64,000 nt of DNA from Micromonospora sp. DSM 45708 (lineage in GTDB: Bacteria; Actinomycetota; Actinomycetes; Mycobacteriales; Micromonosporaceae): positions 6,262,001 to 6,326,000 of the forward strand of contig NZ_CP154796.1 in NCBI RefSeq assembly GCF_039566955.1, read 5' to 3'. Below the pieces are notes generated by a model, which was given only the letters and a program-made list of their open reading frames with translations, did not search any database and had not been told where the DNA came from. A program made the translations under genes and the position numbers. Shown here piece after piece: positions 9,192 through 17,709 of this stretch. Numbering within the stretch: position 1 is the stretch's first letter; every line of letters starts with the position of its first letter.

Positions 9192-9250
9192 CAGTGTCAA
9201 GAGCGGCCCGCGCGACCCGCTCCGACGCGGGCCCACGCGGGCCGGTCGGT

Positions 9251-9817
9251 TCAGGGGGTCCAGGCCGGGTCGCGTCCGGTCCGACCGATCAGCGCGTCCC
9301 ACGCGCCCGGGGCCGCGTCGGTCGGCACCGGCGCGGCGAACACGCCCATCCGCTGGCCCATGTCGCCCCTCTCGTCCAGGAAGTCGTGCAGCGCCGCCAC
9401 CACCGACGGGTCCGCGGCGAACTCCTGGTCGGTGGCGCGGGCCAGGTCCCAGCCGTGCACGGTGAGATCGATCAGGGCCATCGACCCGATCGTCTTCTGG
9501 GGCACCCCCATGCCCGACGAGACGCCCTCCAGCACGGCCGGGTCCGACCACGTCTCGACCAGCCGCGCCGCCTCCTTCGGGAACCGGTCCCGCCAGCCGC
9601 TGGTCAGGTGGTCGGTCCGGACCGACCAGTCGACCTCCTCGCGCCGCGCCAGCGCCTCGAAGTTGACCACCACGTCGAACAGGTGGTTGAGCAGGTCACG
9701 CACCGTGTAGTCACGGCACGGCGTGGGTCGGTCGAGTTGGTCGTCGGAGATGCTGCGCACCACCGTCACCGTGCCGGGCTCGGCGGCGGCCAGCAGCTCA
9801 CTAGTCTTCGTCCTCAT
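9251..9817 (-). CDS. TIGR03086/DinB-like metal-binding protein (mycothiol-dependent maleylpyruvate isomerase family)
   Basis: A 188-residue protein with the four-helix DinB/MDMPI fold. Diagnostic elements are the early TPCRDYTVRDLLNHL (a family hallmark, with the first metal-ligand histidine) and DLTVHGWDLARAT, with a second histidine. Members bind a divalent metal and often use mycothiol, but most have no known substrate. The start is ATG 9817; the frame remains open upstream but no better start is seen. It appears monocistronic, on the same strand as the padR operon downstream. Confidence 0.82.
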   Translation of the reverse strand: MRTKTSELLAAAEPGTVTVVRSISDDQLDRPTPCRDYTVRDLLNHLFDVVVNFEALARREEVDWSVRTDHLTSGWRDRFPKEAARLVETWSDPAVLEGVSSGMGVPQKTIGSMALIDLTVHGWDLARATDQEFAADPSVVAALHDFLDERGDMGQRMGVFAAPVPTDAAPGAWDALIGRTGRDPAWTP

Positions 9818-9986
9818 CGGACCAGCGTAGGAGAACGGTCTTGAAGGAATGCGACACGGGCCACGGCGGGACAACCAGGGATCCTCGATCCCGATCGGCC
9901 GCGGCGGCGAGGCGGGCGCGGCGGTTCGTCCGGGCCACGGCGTTGCGCCGGGTGACTGCTCCTGGCACCGCCGAGGTCACCTCACA

Positions 9987-10118
9987 CCGCCTTTGCTCTG
10001 CACCCACTGACGCATCGCGCACGGATGGTGACGACGCTCGGCCGATCGACGTAGCGTTACTCGGCTCGGACATCCTGCTCAAGGCGGTGCTGCGCCAATG
10101 GCTGCAGAGCAAAGGCGG
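9987..10118. repeat. 28-bp imperfect inverted repeat, REP-like or structured RNA
   Basis: Arm 1 (9987-10014) and arm 2 (10091-10118) are reverse complements at 25 of 28 positions, with an uninterrupted 16-bp core CCGCCTTTGCTCTGCA. The 76-bp spacer has no clear gene. It fills most of the 381-bp gap between the DinB-like gene (start 9817) and the end of the SpoIIE gene (10199). A small open frame across it looks like a by-product of GC bias. Confidence 0.6.
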
Positions 10119-10198
10119 CGGAAGCCCCACCCATCCCCCGAGCCGGCAGGCACAGTCAGTGACGACCACGAGCGACTACTGTGGGTGAACGATCGATG

Positions 10199-11743
10199 TC
10201 ACCGGCGCCGGACCGCCACCACGGCGACATCGTCGTGGATCTCCGGCGGGGCCAACTCGATCAGCAGCCGCTGACAGAACTGGTCGAGATCGTCGTCCAC
10301 CCGGGTGGCCACCACGCCGAGCGCCGCCATCCCGTCGTCGATGGTGGCGTCCCGGCGCTCGATCAACCCGTCGGTGTAGAGGACGAGCGTGGCCCCGGCC
10401 GGCAGCACGAACTCCAGGTCGGGCGGGCGGGGTGCCCGCACGCCGAGCAGCGCCGCGGACTGCGAGACGAACTCGACCCGCCCGTCCCGGCTCAGCAGCG
10501 CCGGCAGATGCCCGGCGCTGGCCATCCGGATCAGCCCGGTGCCCGGGTGGAGCAACAGCACGCAGATGGTGGCCAGCTCGGTCGGCAGCAGCGTCCGCAT
10601 CAGCTCGTTGACCCGGTCCAGGATCACGCCGGGCTGATGCCCCTCGACCGCGTACGCCCGGACCGCGTGCCGCAGCTCGGCCATCACGGTGGCGGCGTGC
10701 AGCGAGTGCCCGGCCACGTCGCCGATCGCCACCAACAGGTGCCCGTCGAGCATCACCAGCTCGTAGAAGTCCCCGCCCACCTCGGTCTGCGCGCTCGCCG
10801 GCTCGTAGCGGACAGCCAGGTCCAGGCCGGCCACCTCGGGCAACCGCCGAGGCAGCAGGCTGCGCTGGAGCGTCACCGCGATCCGATGTTCCTCGTCGAA
10901 GGAGCGCTGGGCCTCCACCGCCGACGCCACGGCCTGCGCGAGCTGCACCAGCACCGGCGTCCGCACGGTCTGGGTGGCCGTCGGCACCACCACGTAGAGC
11001 GGGGCCCGGTCCTCCCGCAGCCGCGCGGCGGCCACGGTCACCGTGTCCCCCTCCGGCCAGTCGGTCAACGGCCAGTTGCCCGGCTGGTCCACCCGCACCC
11101 GGGTGCCGATCGGCACGCCCGTGTCGTCCACCGCCCACGGCACGATCCTCGCCGGCGTGTGCGGGTCGGCGGCCACGCCCGCCAGGCAGTCCCCGTCGAA
11201 CGTCTCGGCGACCACGGCCGCCGGCGACCGGAAGATCCGCGCGGCGCCCGACGCGGCGGCCTCCAGCAGCCGGACGAAGTTCGGCGACGCGTGCATCTCC
11301 ACCGTGGCGTCGGCCAGCGCGGCCAACCGCTCGGCGAGCTGCTCGGCCCGCCGCCGGGCCTGGTAGTAACGCAGCACCGCGTGCGCGGTGGCGACCAACT
11401 CCTCCGGCTCGATCGGCTCGGCCAGGTACGCGTCCGCGCCCCGGGTGAGCCCCTGCGCCCGGTCGACCACGTCCACCGCGTGCGCGGAGACGTGGATGAC
11501 CGGGACGGACGGGTGCGCCTCCTTGATCCGCTCACAGACCTCGAAGCCGCTCATGTCGGGCAGCCGCACGTCGAGCACCACCAGGTCGACCGGCTCCCGG
11601 GCCACCCGCTCCAGCGCCGCCGTGCCGTTCTCGGCCTCGACGGTCGAGAAGCCGGCCCGGGTGAGCCAGTTCACCAGCAGGTAGCGCTTCGGGCCGCTGT
11701 CGTCGACCACCAGCACCGTCGCCGGCCCGCCGTCCACCGTCAC
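10199..11743 (-). CDS. Receiver-SpoIIE response regulator phosphatase
   Basis: A 514-residue protein, last in the stressosome operon. Residues ~8-125 are a CheY-like receiver (VLVVDDS, phosphoacceptor D58 in VVLDVRLPD, conserved Lys later). A short coiled-coil linker and a GAF-like region (~150-300) follow, then a SpoIIE/PP2C phosphatase (VGGDFYEL, GDVAGHS, DDVAVVAVRRR at the end). This is the RsbU/RsbP type that dephosphorylates an anti-anti-sigma STAS protein in response to phosphorelay. GTG 11743 overlaps the upstream kinase stop by four bases, so the kinase and this regulator are almost surely a cognate pair. Confidence 0.9.
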   Translation of the reverse strand: MTVDGGPATVLVVDDSGPKRYLLVNWLTRAGFSTVEAENGTAALERVAREPVDLVVLDVRLPDMSGFEVCERIKEAHPSVPVIHVSAHAVDVVDRAQGLTRGADAYLAEPIEPEELVATAHAVLRYYQARRRAEQLAERLAALADATVEMHASPNFVRLLEAAASGAARIFRSPAAVVAETFDGDCLAGVAADPHTPARIVPWAVDDTGVPIGTRVRVDQPGNWPLTDWPEGDTVTVAAARLREDRAPLYVVVPTATQTVRTPVLVQLAQAVASAVEAQRSFDEEHRIAVTLQRSLLPRRLPEVAGLDLAVRYEPASAQTEVGGDFYELVMLDGHLLVAIGDVAGHSLHAATVMAELRHAVRAYAVEGHQPGVILDRVNELMRTLLPTELATICVLLLHPGTGLIRMASAGHLPALLSRDGRVEFVSQSAALLGVRAPRPPDLEFVLPAGATLVLYTDGLIERRDATIDDGMAALGVVATRVDDDLDQFCQRLLIELAPPEIHDDVAVVAVRRR

Positions 11744-13128
11744 GCTCCGCCCACGGGCAGGACCACGGTGAACCTGCTGCCCCGGCCCGGTTCGCTGGTC
11801 AGCTCCAGTGTGCCGCCGAGCAGGGTGACCAGCCGCCGGGCGTACGGCAGGCCGAGCCCGGTGCCGCCGACCCGGGTCGTACCCGGCACCTGGTAGAACT
11901 CCTCGAAGATCCGTTCGTGCAACTCGGGCGGGATGCCGACGCCGGTGTCCGTGACCGTGAGCGACCACACCTCGTCGCGGCGCTCGGCGCGCAGCCGCAC
12001 CTCGCCCCGCTCGGTGAACTTCAGGCCGTTGTGCATCAGATTGCGCAGCACCTGGGCGAGCAGCACCTCGTCCGAGCGGACGGTCGCCGGGGCCGGCGGC
12101 TCCTCGACCACCAGCTCCACCCCGGGTCGGGTGGCCAACGCCCGCAGCGTGCCGCGCAACTGCCCGAACACCGCGCGCAGGTCCACCTCGGACCAGTCCG
12201 GCTCGATCCGCCCGGACTCGGCCTTCGCCAGATCGAGCAGCTCGTTCACCAGGGCCAGCAGGTCGCCCGCGGAGGACCGGATCAGCCCCACCTGCCGGGC
12301 CTGCTCGCCGGTCAGCGGATCGGACGCGGAGTCGGCCAGCAGCCGCCCCAGGCCGATGATCGCGGTGACCGGGGCACGCAGCTCGTGACTGACGTTGGCC
12401 AGGAACCGGCTCTTCGACTCGCTGGCGGCCCGCAACTGGGCGGACTTCTCGTCCAGCTCGGCGTAGAGCGCCACCACGCCGCGGTTGGTCTCCTCCAGCT
12501 CCTCGGTGAGCTGGTTGTAGAGCGCCATCACGCCATGGTTGGTCTCCTGGAGCTCGGCGTTGAGCACCGCCAGCTCGTCCCGCTGCGAGCGCACCTCGTC
12601 GAGCGCGGCGATGAGCTGGGCGTTCTGTGCGGCCAGCTCGTCCAGCGCGGAGCCCGGAGCGCGCTCCGCCAGCTCGGCGCGGAGCTGGTCGGCGCGTTCC
12701 GGTGTCAGCTCCTCGGCGTGGTGCGGTACTCGTCGGGACATCCTCACGACGGTAACGCCCTCGACCGACATCACCCGCAACGAGTCCACGAGACGCGCGA
12801 CCGCGCCGGACCGCGGCTCGTACCGGCCGCCGGGAAACGGACGGACCGGTGACAGGTCCACCCGCAGCTCCGTCCGACCGGCCGTGACGTCCCGGTCGAC
12901 GGAGAACGTGACGTCGGCGCCGTCCACGCCGTGCAGCAACTCCCGCGCCACCTCGCTGAGCGCGGTGGCGATCCGGACCTGGTCCTGGTGCTCCAGCCCG
13001 ATCGCCGCGGCCACCTCCCGGCCGCGCTGCCGGACCAGGAAGATGTCCTGCTCGACCCGGAGCGCCAGGTGCAGGAGCCGTTCGCTCATGCCGTGCTGGC
13101 CGGGCATGCGCTCACGGCCCTCGCTCAT
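11740..13128 (-). CDS. Cytosolic sensor histidine kinase
   Basis: A 462-residue kinase without membrane segments. Residues ~1-130 resemble an anti-sigma-type ATPase region. Residues ~150-235 are a long coiled coil in which a motif recurs (NHGVMALYNQL and NRGVVALYAEL), and HisKA follows with the phosphorylated histidine H248 in SHELRAP. The HATPase domain is complete (N-box HNGLKFT, DTGVGIP, GGTGLGLP). It is encoded between the RsbX-like phosphatase and the receiver-SpoIIE gene, overlapping both by 4 nt. The coiled coil probably transmits a signal from the stressosome or its partner proteins. ATG 13128 lies inside the overlap with the upstream gene; an internal ATG at 13107 is an alternative. 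Confidence 0.9.
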   Translation of the reverse strand: MSEGRERMPGQHGMSERLLHLALRVEQDIFLVRQRGREVAAAIGLEHQDQVRIATALSEVARELLHGVDGADVTFSVDRDVTAGRTELRVDLSPVRPFPGGRYEPRSGAVARLVDSLRVMSVEGVTVVRMSRRVPHHAEELTPERADQLRAELAERAPGSALDELAAQNAQLIAALDEVRSQRDELAVLNAELQETNHGVMALYNQLTEELEETNRGVVALYAELDEKSAQLRAASESKSRFLANVSHELRAPVTAIIGLGRLLADSASDPLTGEQARQVGLIRSSAGDLLALVNELLDLAKAESGRIEPDWSEVDLRAVFGQLRGTLRALATRPGVELVVEEPPAPATVRSDEVLLAQVLRNLMHNGLKFTERGEVRLRAERRDEVWSLTVTDTGVGIPPELHERIFEEFYQVPGTTRVGGTGLGLPYARRLVTLLGGTLELTSEPGRGSRFTVVLPVGGA

Positions 13129-14138
13129 GCCGCCGCCCGGGCGACCAAGACACAGGCGTCGTCACGGCGGATCCCGGCGTCGCGGAGCAACGCGGCGGCG
13201 GCCAGCAGCGGCGGCCGGGCGACCAGCCCGGGATAGTCGTCCAGATCCCAGCGGTCCACCACGCCGTCGCTGTGCATCACCAGCGTCGCGCCGGGCGGGA
13301 ACGGGTAGTCGTAGCCACGTACCGTGGGGCGCTGGTGCCCGGCGATGCCCGGCAACGACACCAGGCCGCGCCGCCGCTCGCCGATGATCACGATCATGGC
13401 GGCGATGTTGCCCAGGCCGGCGTAGTGCAGTTGCCCGGTCTCGGCGTCGGGCTCGGCCACCGCGAGCGCCGCGCCACGGGTGTGCGAGATGGCGGCGTGC
13501 AGGTGCCGCACCACGATGTCCGGCGGGCCGGCCGGCGCCGAGCGGAACGCGGCGACCGCGGCGCCGGTGGCGGCGGCGGCCAGCGGGCCGTGCCCCAACC
13601 CGTCACAGACCAGCACCTGTCGCCGGCCCTCGACCAACCGAACCGCGTACCCGTCGCCGCTGTCCTGCTCGCCGGTGATCGGCCGGGCCAGCCCGCCGGC
13701 CCAGTCCGGCGCCGGCGGCGGTCCGTCCCAGACCTGGGCGCACAGGACCGTGCCCCCACCGGGCCGCGAGTAGGCGTCGAACCGGCTCGACTGCCGGGCG
13801 ATCGCGCCGAGGCCGATGCCGAGCGTGCCGACCGTGGAGTGCCCGTCGGCCGAGGAGACCGTGAGATCGGCCATGCCCGGACCGGAGTCGATGGCCACCA
13901 ACTCCACCCCGGCCCGCCCGTCCCGACGCGCCGGACGGAGCAGCAGGGCGCCCTCGCGGGCGTGCTTGACCAGGTTGCTGGTGATCTCGGCGGTGACGAT
14001 GGCCAGGTCAGCGATGCGCTCCGCGCTGAGCCCGAGCTGCCGCCCGAGCCGCTCGGCCACCCGGCGTACGCCGCCGGCGGTCGCGCCGTTGTCGACCCGG
14101 AACCACACGCCGTGGTCGGGGACCACGTCGATGCTCAT
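13125..14138 (-). CDS. RsbX-like serine phosphatase fused to an RsbT-type ATPase domain
   Basis: A 337-residue protein. Residues ~5-125 are a HATPase_c_2 kinase domain (EITSNLVKHA, DSGPGMADL, GTLGIGLGAI). Residues ~140-337 form a compact PP2C/SpoIIE-type phosphatase (VCDGLGHGPLAA and a final DDACVLVARAAA), as in RsbX, which resets the stressosome by dephosphorylating RsbR and RsbS. In Bacillus RsbX is a phosphatase alone, so the kinase-phosphatase fusion is notable. ATG 14138 overlaps the RsbT stop (ATGA). The upstream in-frame ATG at 14147 would lie inside RsbT and is less likely. Confidence 0.88.
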   Translation of the reverse strand: MSIDVVPDHGVWFRVDNGATAGGVRRVAERLGRQLGLSAERIADLAIVTAEITSNLVKHAREGALLLRPARRDGRAGVELVAIDSGPGMADLTVSSADGHSTVGTLGIGLGAIARQSSRFDAYSRPGGGTVLCAQVWDGPPPAPDWAGGLARPITGEQDSGDGYAVRLVEGRRQVLVCDGLGHGPLAAAATGAAVAAFRSAPAGPPDIVVRHLHAAISHTRGAALAVAEPDAETGQLHYAGLGNIAAMIVIIGERRRGLVSLPGIAGHQRPTVRGYDYPFPPGATLVMHSDGVVDRWDLDDYPGLVARPPLLAAAALLRDAGIRRDDACVLVARAAA

Positions 14139-14554
14139 CGAGACCACTTGGTGATGGTGATCTGCGTACCGTCGCCGACGGCGGTCCGGATGTCGAAGTC
14201 GTCGACGAGCCGACGGGCGCCGCTGAGGCCGAGGCCCAGCCCGCCGCCGGTGGTGTAGCCGTCGGTGAGGGCCAGGTCGAGGTCGGGGATGCCCGGCCCG
14301 TGGTCGGCGAAGACGATGCGGACGCCGCGTCGTCGGCCGTCGGAGACGGTGGTCACCTCGGCGCTGCCCCCGCCACCGTAGATCAGCGTGTTGCGGGCCA
14401 GCTCGCTGGCGGCGGTGACCAGCTTGGTCTGGTCGACCAGGGAGAGCCGGACCGCGACGGCGGTGGTACGCACCAGCTGCCGGACCCGCACCACGTCCTC
14501 GTCGCTACGGATCGCCTGCGTCGCCGGCGTCCCCAGGTCGAGGCCGGCGGTCAT
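14135..14554 (-). CDS. rsbT: RsbT-like switch kinase (anti-sigma regulatory factor)
   Basis: A 139-residue GHKL serine/threonine kinase. The ATP-binding features are SELARNTLIYGGG (N-box), FADHGPGIPD and GGGLGLGLSGAR. In the stressosome RsbT phosphorylates RsbS and RsbR on stress, is released and activates a downstream RsbU-type phosphatase. The two phosphatases in the same operon are natural partners. Length and the order R-S-T-X match the Bacillus module. ATG 14554 overlaps the rsbS stop. Confidence 0.92.
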   Translation of the reverse strand: MTAGLDLGTPATQAIRSDEDVVRVRQLVRTTAVAVRLSLVDQTKLVTAASELARNTLIYGGGGSAEVTTVSDGRRRGVRIVFADHGPGIPDLDLALTDGYTTGGGLGLGLSGARRLVDDFDIRTAVGDGTQITITKWSR

Positions 14555-14964
14555 GGCGTCGCCGTCGTCTCGGTGTCCTCGTCGTCGACGAGCGCCGCGT
14601 CCCAGTCGTCGGCGCGGCTCGCCGCGATCAGTTCCATGCCACGCTCGACGTTCAGCGCGGTCCGGATGCCGTTGAGCGACAGCCCCAGCTCGACCAGCGT
14701 GATGGCGACCGCGGGACGCATCCCGACCACCACGGTCTCGGCGTCCAGCACCTTGGAGATGGACGCGATGGTGGAGAGCATCCGGCCGACGAAGGAGTCG
14801 ACGATGTCCAGCGCCGTGATGTCGATGATGACGCCGTGGCACCCGGTGGCGACGATCCGCTCCGCCAGGTCCTCCTGGAGCTGGATGGCCGTCTGGTCGG
14901 ACATGTCGACCTGGATGGAGACCAGCAGGATGTCGCCGATCTTGAGGATCGGCACCCGCTCCAT
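14551..14964 (-). CDS. rsbS: RsbS-like STAS scaffold protein
   Basis: A 137-residue single STAS-domain protein (RVPILKIGDILLVSIQ start, then DITALDIVDSFVGRML with the conserved Asp-Ser, where the serine is the RsbT target). RsbS and RsbR build the ~1.8-MDa stressosome that holds RsbT inactive. An acidic tail (DDEDTE) is extra to the usual length. The start codon overlaps the rsbR stop by one base (TGATG), so their stoichiometry is likely translationally linked. Confidence 0.93.
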   Translation of the reverse strand: MERVPILKIGDILLVSIQVDMSDQTAIQLQEDLAERIVATGCHGVIIDITALDIVDSFVGRMLSTIASISKVLDAETVVVGMRPAVAITLVELGLSLNGIRTALNVERGMELIAASRADDWDAALVDDEDTETTATP

Positions 14965-15824
14965 CACGCCTCCCGGCGGGCGCGGCGCGCGGCGGTCTCG
15001 ACGCCGGTCAGGCGCAGGACGTGGCGGAGCGCGTCGGCCAGGCTCGCCTTGGTGGCGATGTCGCCGAACTCGATGCCGAGCGCGACGATCGTCTGGGCGA
15101 TCTGCGGCCGGATGCCGGAGATGATGCAGTCGGCACCCATCAGCCGGGCGGCCACCACGGTCTTGAGGATGTGCTGGGCGACCTGGGTGTCCACCGCCGG
15201 CACGCCGGTGATGTCGATGATCGCGTACGGCGACCCGGTGTCGACGAGCGTCTGGAGCAGGCGCTCCATCACCACCTGGGCACGGGCCGAGTCGAGCGTG
15301 CCGACCAGCGGGACGGCGACCACGCCCTCCCAGAGCTTGACCACCGGCGTGGAGAGCTCCAGCAACTGCTCCGCCTGGTCGGCGATCAGGCTCTCCCGGG
15401 CCCGGACGAACGTCTCGAAGGTGAACAGCCCCATCTGGTCGATCAGCGCGGAGAACGCGACGAAGTCGCGGAGAGTCTCGTCGCCCCGCTCCTGCTCCAT
15501 CAGCTCCAGCAGGGCGTCCTTGATCGCGAACACGCTGATCGCGGTCTCGGTGGCGCTGAACCCCTGGCGGGCGCGGCTGGTGGAGAGCTCGGCGAGCACC
15601 GCCCGCAGCTCCCCGCCGTGCTCGTCGGCCAGGTCGCCGATGCCCTGCCGGCCGGCGTCGGCCACCGCCCGGTGCAACTCCTGCACCTGCCGGGCCAGCT
15701 CGGCCCGGCTCAGTCGACCGCGTAACGAGCTGGCGACGATTTCGATCCAGCGGTTGGTCAACCGATCTGCGTGCTGACTCAGCAGCTCGGCCAGCCGGCC
15801 GCCCTGTGCTGCGCTCAATGCCAC
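14964..15824 (-). CDS. rsbR: RsbR-like stressosome sensor protein
   Basis: A 286-residue protein. Residues ~1-150 form an all-helical RsbR_N sensor region of the non-haem globin type (WIEIVASSLRGR, SATETAISVFAIKDALL). Residues ~165-277 are a STAS domain with LVGTLDSARAQ and DITGVPAVDTQVAQ carrying the conserved phosphorylatable Thr positions. It heads the operon rsbR-rsbS-rsbT-rsbX-kinase-phosphatase. Upstream is a ~160-bp divergent region shared with the STAS antagonist gene. The signal sensed cannot be read from sequence. Confidence 0.92.
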   Translation of the reverse strand: MALSAAQGGRLAELLSQHADRLTNRWIEIVASSLRGRLSRAELARQVQELHRAVADAGRQGIGDLADEHGGELRAVLAELSTSRARQGFSATETAISVFAIKDALLELMEQERGDETLRDFVAFSALIDQMGLFTFETFVRARESLIADQAEQLLELSTPVVKLWEGVVAVPLVGTLDSARAQVVMERLLQTLVDTGSPYAIIDITGVPAVDTQVAQHILKTVVAARLMGADCIISGIRPQIAQTIVALGIEFGDIATKASLADALRHVLRLTGVETAARRARREA

Positions 15825-15982
15825 GTTGACCTCCCAGATCTGGACGGGCGGACTCTATCACCGGGGGTTTCCGCACTACTTGCCACGGGACAAAGAAATG
15901 ATCGACAGCACCTGCGCGGCTCCCGTTCTGCGCGGCGCGGTCATAGTGGGATACCGTTCCACCGAACACAGGAGGTCGACGA

Positions 15983-16339
15983 ATGTCCCTGACGGTGCAC
16001 ACGGAACAGCGCGGCGACGTGGTCGTGGTGTCGGTCGCGGGCGAGCTGGACATGGCCACCGCACCGCAGCTCCAGGACCAGATCACCGACCTGCTCGACA
16101 AGGGGCGCAGCCGCCTCGTGTTCGACCTGGCCGAGGTGTCGTTCTGCGACTCGACCGGGCTGTCGGTGTTCGTCCGCGCCAAGAACAGCTGCGACGAGGC
16201 CGGCGGCGTGGTCCGGCTGGCCGCCCCGCAGCGCGGCGTGCTGCGCATCCTTGAGGTCAGCGGCCTGGTCGAGGTGCTGCACACCTACCCGACGGTGGAC
16301 GAAGCCGTCGCGGGCGACCCCACCCCGGCCTCCTCCTGA
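15983..16339 (+). CDS. Anti-sigma factor antagonist (STAS, SpoIIAA/RsbV type)
   Basis: A 118-residue anti-anti-sigma factor. The core FCDSTGLSVFVRA contains the phosphorylated serine S57 after the conserved Asp. When dephosphorylated it binds the RsbW-type kinase and frees a SigB/SigF-like sigma factor; no such sigma or RsbW gene is in this window. AGGAGG sits 7 bp before ATG 15983. It is transcribed divergently from rsbR and is a plausible substrate for the SpoIIE phosphatases of that operon and of the 489-2549 protein. Confidence 0.93.
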   Translation: MSLTVHTEQRGDVVVVSVAGELDMATAPQLQDQITDLLDKGRSRLVFDLAEVSFCDSTGLSVFVRAKNSCDEAGGVVRLAAPQRGVLRILEVSGLVEVLHTYPTVDEAVAGDPTPASS

Positions 16340-16349
16340 CCGACCCCGC

Positions 16350-17660
16350 TCAGCGCTCGTCCTCGATGTAGCGGGGACGGGCGATCACCATGCCCGCGGT
16401 CGTCTGCACGGCGAGTGCCACCAGCAGGAAGCCGATCGGGGCGGTCCAGCCGCCGGTCGCACCGTAGAGGATGCCGACCAGCAGCGGGCCGAGTGCGGCG
16501 ATGACGTACCCGGTGCTCTGCGCGAAGGCGGAGAGCGCGACGGTGCCCTCGGCGGTCCGGGCGCGCAGCCCGATCGTGGTCAGGATGAGCGGGAACGCGC
16601 CCTGGCCGAGCGCGAGCAGCAGCACCCACAGCGGCGCCAGGCCGCGCGGCGCGAGCGCCAGTCCGACGTACGCGGCGGCGGAGAACGCGGTCAGCGACAG
16701 CACCAGTGGGCGCAGCGTGGCCAGCCGCCCGGCCAGCGTGGGCATCATCAGCGCCACCGGCACGCCCAGCGCCGTCACGCCGGCGAGCAGTAGGCCGGCC
16801 GCCTCGGGCCGGTAGCCGGCGTCCCGGAAGAGCTGGGCCAGCCAGCCCATGATCGCGTACCCGCTGAGCGACTGCGCCCCGAAGTAGACCGCCATGGCCC
16901 AGCCGAGCCGGGTCCGGCCGGGCCGTACCCGCGCCGGGGCCGCGACGACCGCCGCCGGGGTCGCGGCCCGGTCGGCGGCCCGGCGCGCGGCGCGCGCCCG
17001 CAGCGCCAGCGGCACCCACGGGATCACGGCCAGTGCGGCCAGCCCGGCCCAGACGCCGAGCCCGGCCCGCCAGGAGCCGAAGGCGTGGGCCACCGGCACC
17101 GCGGAGGCGGCGGCCACCGTCGTGCCCACCGTCAGCGCCATCGTGTACGCCCCGGTGACCAGCCCGGTCCGGTGCGGGAAGTGCTGCTTGACCAGCATCG
17201 GCAGCAGGATGTTCGCGACCGCGATGCCGGCCAGCGCGAGCGCGCTGGTGAGCACGAAGACGGCTGCCGAGCCGGTGACCGCGCGCAGCACCTGCCCGAC
17301 GGTGAGCGCGACCATGGCCAGCACCAGCACCCGGGGTGCCGCCCAGCGGCGGACCAGCCACGGGGTGAGCGCGCCGAGCCCGGCGAACGCGACGGTGGGC
17401 AGTGTGGTGACCACGCCGGCCATGGCGCCGGAGAGTCCCAGCCCGACGCGGATCTCGTCGAGCAGCGCGCCGAGGCTGGTCACCGCGGCCCGCAGGTTCA
17501 GCGCGACCAGCAGCATCCCGACCAGCACCAGCAGGCCGCCGCGCGCCGGGGTGATCGCCGGAGGCGTCGGGGTGATCACAGGAGGGGCCGGGGTGGCCGC
17601 CGGCGCCGGCCCGGGGGTGACGTCGGTGGTGGGCGCGGTGGGCGGGGGTGGCGGCGTCAT
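16350..17660 (-). CDS. MFS transporter, CynX/NimT (cyanate permease) family
   Basis: A 436-residue membrane protein with twelve predicted helices after a Pro/Thr/Ala-rich cytosolic N-terminus (residues ~1-38) that is not part of the family fold. The first helix motif NLRAAVTSLGALLDEI and GAYTMALTVGTTVAAA are typical of CynX/NimT-like anion or drug permeases. It ends 11 bp after, and convergent with, the STAS gene. A divergent GntR-type regulator starts 49 bp away and is its likely controller. The substrate is unknown. Confidence 0.88.
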   Translation of the reverse strand: MTPPPPPTAPTTDVTPGPAPAATPAPPVITPTPPAITPARGGLLVLVGMLLVALNLRAAVTSLGALLDEIRVGLGLSGAMAGVVTTLPTVAFAGLGALTPWLVRRWAAPRVLVLAMVALTVGQVLRAVTGSAAVFVLTSALALAGIAVANILLPMLVKQHFPHRTGLVTGAYTMALTVGTTVAAASAVPVAHAFGSWRAGLGVWAGLAALAVIPWVPLALRARAARRAADRAATPAAVVAAPARVRPGRTRLGWAMAVYFGAQSLSGYAIMGWLAQLFRDAGYRPEAAGLLLAGVTALGVPVALMMPTLAGRLATLRPLVLSLTAFSAAAYVGLALAPRGLAPLWVLLLALGQGAFPLILTTIGLRARTAEGTVALSAFAQSTGYVIAALGPLLVGILYGATGGWTAPIGFLLVALAVQTTAGMVIARPRYIEDER

Positions 17661-17709
17661 GACCTCGAACCTACAATCATGGGATGAATTTCGGCAGCAG
17701 GTGTAACCG

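Noticed and set aside
9204..9244. Hairpin (9-bp arms) downstream of the DinB-like gene
   Set aside because: Short arms and several competing GC-rich pairings; not strong enough to call a terminator.
9841..10188. A 115-codon open frame across the inverted repeat in the 9.8-10.2 kb gap
   Set aside because: Composition is Arg/Ala-rich without a family match, and it runs through both arms of the repeat; more likely an accidental frame.
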